The notes below the pieces were generated by a model, which was not told where the DNA came from, made no database searches, and worked only from the letters and a program-made list of their open reading frames with translations. 64,000 bases of DNA. Source: Kitasatospora acidiphila (lineage in GTDB: Bacteria > Actinomycetota > Actinomycetes > Streptomycetales > Streptomycetaceae). Each line of letters opens with the position of its first letter. The first letter of the stretch is position 1. Where the stretch lies: NCBI RefSeq assembly GCF_006636205.1, contig NZ_VIGB01000003.1:868001-932000 (forward strand), given 5' to 3'. Position numbers and translations under genes: made by a program. Below are positions 59,794-64,000 of the stretch, piece by piece.

Positions 59794-60648
59794 ATGGCGA
59801 GGATTCTGGTGACCGGTGCGACGGGTCAGGTCGGTCAGCGGTTCGTGCCGCGGCTGGTGCACTGGGCCGGCACCGACACGGTGCGGGTCCTGGTGCGCGA
59901 CGCCGCCCGGGCCGAGGCGCTGGCCCGGCTGGGCGTCGAGGTGGTGGAGGGCGACCTGCGGGACGCCGACGACCGGGCGAAGGCGCTGGTCGGGGCCGAC
60001 TCGGTGGTGAACGTGGCCGCCGCCTTCCGTGATGTGCCGGACGAGGAAGCCTTCGAGGTGAACCGTGACGCGGCCGTGGAGCTGGCCCGGCAGGCGCTGG
60101 CGGCGGGGGTGACCCGGTTCGTGCAGACCAGCACCAACCTGGTGTACGCCGGGGGCCTGGGCCGGCCCGCACACGAGGATGACGAGCTGGCGCCCGGTCC
60201 GCTGTTCGGCGCCTACGCCGTGTCCAAGGCGCAGGCCGAGCTGGCGATGCGGGAGTTGGACCCAGCGTTGGGCCTGACCATGGTGCGGCTGGCCTTCGTC
60301 TACGGCGAGGGCGACAGCCACCTGCGGGACGTGGTGCAGCGGGTGGCGAGCTGGCCGGCGCACAAGCGGCTGGCCGTGGTGCACCACGCCGATGCGAGCC
60401 TGGCGCTCTGGCGGGCGCTGAGCACGCCGGGTGCGGCCGGCCGGGCCTACAACGTGATGGGCGACGCGCCGATTTCGGCCGTCGAGCTGCACCAGCTGCA
60501 CGGCGTGCCGCTGCCGGCGGACACGGCCGGCCGGGTGGACGAGGACCCGTGGCACGGCTTGGTCTCTACCGCCCGGATCCGGGCGGAGCTCGGCTGGCGC
60601 CCGCTCTTCCCGTCGGTCTGGACGGCCCAGGACGCCGGGGCGCTCTGA
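59794..60648 (+). CDS. NAD(P)-dependent epimerase/oxidoreductase
   Basis: The 284-residue extended-SDR-like protein has the Rossmann motif V-T-G-A-T-G-Q-V-G-Q (about 6-15), a conserved N-V-A-A-A-F, and S-T-N-L-V-Y followed by the Y-x3-K pair in Y-A-V-S-K (about 141-145). The substrate is unknown. ATG 59794 has GGGAGAG upstream. Divergence from the MmyB-like XRE gene suggests control by it. Confidence 0.85.
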   Translation: MARILVTGATGQVGQRFVPRLVHWAGTDTVRVLVRDAARAEALARLGVEVVEGDLRDADDRAKALVGADSVVNVAAAFRDVPDEEAFEVNRDAAVELARQALAAGVTRFVQTSTNLVYAGGLGRPAHEDDELAPGPLFGAYAVSKAQAELAMRELDPALGLTMVRLAFVYGEGDSHLRDVVQRVASWPAHKRLAVVHHADASLALWRALSTPGAAGRAYNVMGDAPISAVELHQLHGVPLPADTAGRVDEDPWHGLVSTARIRAELGWRPLFPSVWTAQDAGAL

Positions 60649-60712
60649 ACCTGCCACGCTGTCGGGCGCGGTGACGGGAAATCAGGCCTGCTTAAGGATC
60701 GCCTTATTGACT

Positions 60713-60740
60713 CACCACATTGGTCTCGACCAATGTGGTG
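60713..60740. promoter_or_regulatory. DasR-type operator (dre) in the chitinase promoter
   Basis: A 28-base palindrome has perfect 13-base arms CACCACATTGGTC (60713-60725) and GACCAATGTGGTG (60728-60740) around TC. Its centre TTGGTCTCGACCAA matches the DasR consensus (TGGTCTAGACCA). TTGACT at 60707-60712 is a likely -35, so the operator covers the spacer and -10 region. DasR represses chitin and N-acetylglucosamine genes until glucosamine phosphates accumulate. Confidence 0.88.
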
Positions 60741-60814
60741 CTGTCGCCGGCACGCCCCCACCGTCCCCGGCAGCGCACCCCCGTGCCCTGCCCCGCCCCG
60801 AGGAGGACCCGCCC

Positions 60815-62446
60815 ATGAGGCGCGTCACCCTGCCCGCCTTCGTGACCACCGCCCTGCTGGCCGGAGCCGTACTGCCGCTCTCCCTGCCGGCAGCCGCCGC
60901 CCAGGCCGACGCCGGCGTCTCCGGGCTGGTCGCCACCGCCTCGTCGCCGCAAAGCTGGTCGAGCGGCTTCGAGTTGGACTTCACCGTCACCAACCACACC
61001 AACACCACGGTGAATTCCTGGTCCATCACCTTCGACCTGCCAAGCGGTGAGAGCATCGGCGGCAGCGCCTGGAACGGCACGCTGACCAGCAGCAACGGCC
61101 ACTACACCATCACCTCGCCGAGTTGGGCCTCGCCGCTCGCCCCGGGCGCCTCGGCACCCGTGGTCGGAATGGACGTGAGCGGCAGCGGCACCCCCGCGCT
61201 GCCGGTCAACTGCCTGATCAACAACCAGCCCTGTGCCGGCGGCCCGGTGGACACCACCCCGCCCAGCGTGCCGACCGGCGTCACGGTCTCCGCCACCGGC
61301 CCGGGTGCCGTCACCTTGAGCTGGCAGCCCTCGACCGACAACGTCGCAGTGGCCGGCTACCGGGTCCACGAGGGCAGCGCCGTGGTCGCGTCGACCACGA
61401 CGGGCACCGGCGCCACGGTGTACGGGTTGCTGGCGGGCAGCAGCCACACCTTCACCGTCACCGCCTATGACGCGGCCGGCAACGAGTCCGCGCAGTCCGC
61501 CGCCGTCACCGGGGTGGCCGGCAGCGGCAGCACGGCCGGCGTGGCCGCGCCCTTCGTCGACCTGGGCGCCTACCCGACGCCCAGCCTCACCCAGATCGCG
61601 GCCACCACCGGCCTCAAGCAGTTCTCGCTGGGCTTCATCGTCAACGGCACCAGCGCCTGCACGGCCAGCTGGTTCAACGCCTACGATCCCGGAACCGCCT
61701 GGGACAAGGCCGACTTCGACGCCTTCCGGGCCACCGGCGGCGACATCCGCCCGTCCTTCGGCGGCGCCAACGGCACCGAACTGGCCCAGTCCTGCACCGA
61801 TGTGGCGAGCCTGACCGCCCAGTACCAGAAGGTCGTCGACGCCTACGGGTTGGACCGGATCGACTTCGACATCGAGGGCGCGGCGGTGTCCGACCATGCC
61901 TCGATCGACCGCCGCTCGGCCGCGATCGCCGCCGTGCAGGCCGCCCAGCGGGCCAAGGGCCGCGACCTCAAGGTCTCATTGACCCTGCCGGTCCTGCCCA
62001 GCGGCCTGACCAGCGACGGTGTCTACGTGCTGCAGTCCGCCAAGGCGGCCGGCGTGGCGGTGGACGCGGTCAATGTGATGGCAATGGACTTCGGCGACAC
62101 CGAGGCCCCCAACCCGGCTGGCCAGATGGGTAGTTACGCGATCCAGTCGGCCCAGTCGGCCCGGGCCCAGATCGCCCGGGTCTGGCCGGCCCTGACCACT
62201 GCGCAGACCTGGGCGATGGTCGGTGTCACCCCGATGCTGGGCCAGAACGACAACGCGGACGAGGTGTTCGGCACCGCCGACGCACAGCAGCTGCTGACCT
62301 TCGCGCAGCAGAACCACCTCGGCGAGCTCTCCTTCTGGGAGGTCACCCGGGACGGCAACGCCTGCACCGGTGCGCTGTTCAAGTGCACCAACATCCCGCA
62401 GACGCCGTACCAGTTCTCCAAGCTGTGGGCGGGCTACACCGGTTGA
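60815..62446 (+). CDS. Secreted GH18 chitinase with CBM2 and Fn3 domains
   Basis: The 543-residue extracellular enzyme has a Sec signal peptide (cleavage near 29-32), a CBM2 chitin/cellulose-binding module (about 33-140), and an Fn3 domain (about 150-237). The GH18 catalytic domain (about 245-543) has the D-x-x-D-x-D-x-E motif D-R-I-D-F-D-I-E (about 348-355). It hydrolyses chitin, with the Glu as acid catalyst. GAGGAGG precedes ATG 60815. The DasR-type operator fits known control of Streptomyces chitinases. The closest S. coelicolor relative may be ChiI, from memory of position. Confidence 0.94.
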   Translation: MRRVTLPAFVTTALLAGAVLPLSLPAAAAQADAGVSGLVATASSPQSWSSGFELDFTVTNHTNTTVNSWSITFDLPSGESIGGSAWNGTLTSSNGHYTITSPSWASPLAPGASAPVVGMDVSGSGTPALPVNCLINNQPCAGGPVDTTPPSVPTGVTVSATGPGAVTLSWQPSTDNVAVAGYRVHEGSAVVASTTTGTGATVYGLLAGSSHTFTVTAYDAAGNESAQSAAVTGVAGSGSTAGVAAPFVDLGAYPTPSLTQIAATTGLKQFSLGFIVNGTSACTASWFNAYDPGTAWDKADFDAFRATGGDIRPSFGGANGTELAQSCTDVASLTAQYQKVVDAYGLDRIDFDIEGAAVSDHASIDRRSAAIAAVQAAQRAKGRDLKVSLTLPVLPSGLTSDGVYVLQSAKAAGVAVDAVNVMAMDFGDTEAPNPAGQMGSYAIQSAQSARAQIARVWPALTTAQTWAMVGVTPMLGQNDNADEVFGTADAQQLLTFAQQNHLGELSFWEVTRDGNACTGALFKCTNIPQTPYQFSKLWAGYTG

Positions 62447-62459
62447 GGCCCGCTTCGCC

Positions 62460-62490
62460 GGTCGGCCCCGGCTCTTCGCCGGGGCCGACC
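62460..62490. terminator. Bidirectional terminator hairpin
   Basis: Perfect 13-base arms (62460-62472 and 62478-62490) around TCTTC lie between the convergent chitinase and GuaB1-type genes. Confidence 0.88.
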
Positions 62491-62495
62491 CCGTC

Positions 62496-63998
<1,503 letters not shown>

Positions 63999-64000
63999 CT

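Overview
The window is very GC-rich, with dense two-strand gene packing, frequent GTG starts and GGAGG-type ribosome binding sites. It encodes the actinobacterial RNA-polymerase factor RbpA, an FMN-riboswitch rib operon, HisE/HisG and a GuaB1-type enzyme. Together with many secreted and regulatory genes this points to a chromosomal segment of a Streptomycetaceae member (Streptomyces/Kitasatospora type). The order rbpA - fxsA - lnt - amidohydrolase - AsnC - AAA ATPase - CBS transporters - hisG/hisE - rib operon - chitinase resembles, from memory, the SCO1421-SCO1444 part of S. coelicolor. That synteny was not checked.

Region 1 (1-8.0 kb): a partial NRAMP-like transporter, then a HelD/HelR-like RNA-polymerase motor gene whose upstream region carries a perfect 9+9 bp inverted repeat matching the description of the rifamycin-associated element. 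Next come a membrane pseudo-M48 peptidase, a MarR/F420-oxidoreductase divergent pair, a methyltransferase and a GNAT. Region 2 (8.0-12 kb): pqqB and a pqqD-like gene on the minus strand, split by an MFS exporter, a small membrane protein and a GNAT; no pqqA, pqqC or pqqE was found. Region 3 (12-30 kb): an atypical EF-G paralogue, an acyl-CoA synthetase, a DNA glycosylase, glutaminase, a TenA-like protein, an SRPBCC protein, hydrolases, methyltransferase, APC permease, a secreted SGNH hydrolase, a fold-type III PLP enzyme, a thioesterase and small unknowns.

Region 4 (30-48.8 kb) is core-like: a small membrane protein plus an FtsK-like protein with a degenerate Walker A, rbpA behind an exact sigma-R-type promoter, fxsA, lnt, an amidohydrolase, an AsnC regulator, a kinase-like gene, a strong candidate small RNA gene with its own promoter and terminator, a TPR-AAA (CbxX/EccA-like) ATPase, two CBS/CNNM membrane proteins, a PH-domain protein, hisG, hisE, and the rib operon (FMN riboswitch - ribE - pnuX-like - ribAB - ribH - terminator).

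Region 5 (48.8-58.8 kb) looks accessory: two aromatic-type FAD monooxygenases, a cytochrome P450, a stand-alone 107-residue fragment of a flavin amine oxidase translationally coupled to one monooxygenase, a secreted-type repeat protein, a CaiB/BaiF CoA-transferase and an acyl-CoA ligase. Several boundaries at gene 3' ends carry different short tandem repeats. An XRE regulator and a divergent NAD-dependent oxidoreductase follow. Region 6 (60.7-64 kb): a secreted CBM2-Fn3-GH18 chitinase behind a long palindrome fitting a DasR operator, then a GuaB1-family enzyme.

Functional links seen: two RNA-polymerase-associated factors connected with rifamycin tolerance (HelR-like, RbpA) lie 29 kb apart under different stress promoters; riboflavin synthesis and uptake are co-transcribed; and the accessory island combines CoA activation with oxygenases, suggesting metabolism of an aromatic or acyl-CoA substrate, which is inference.
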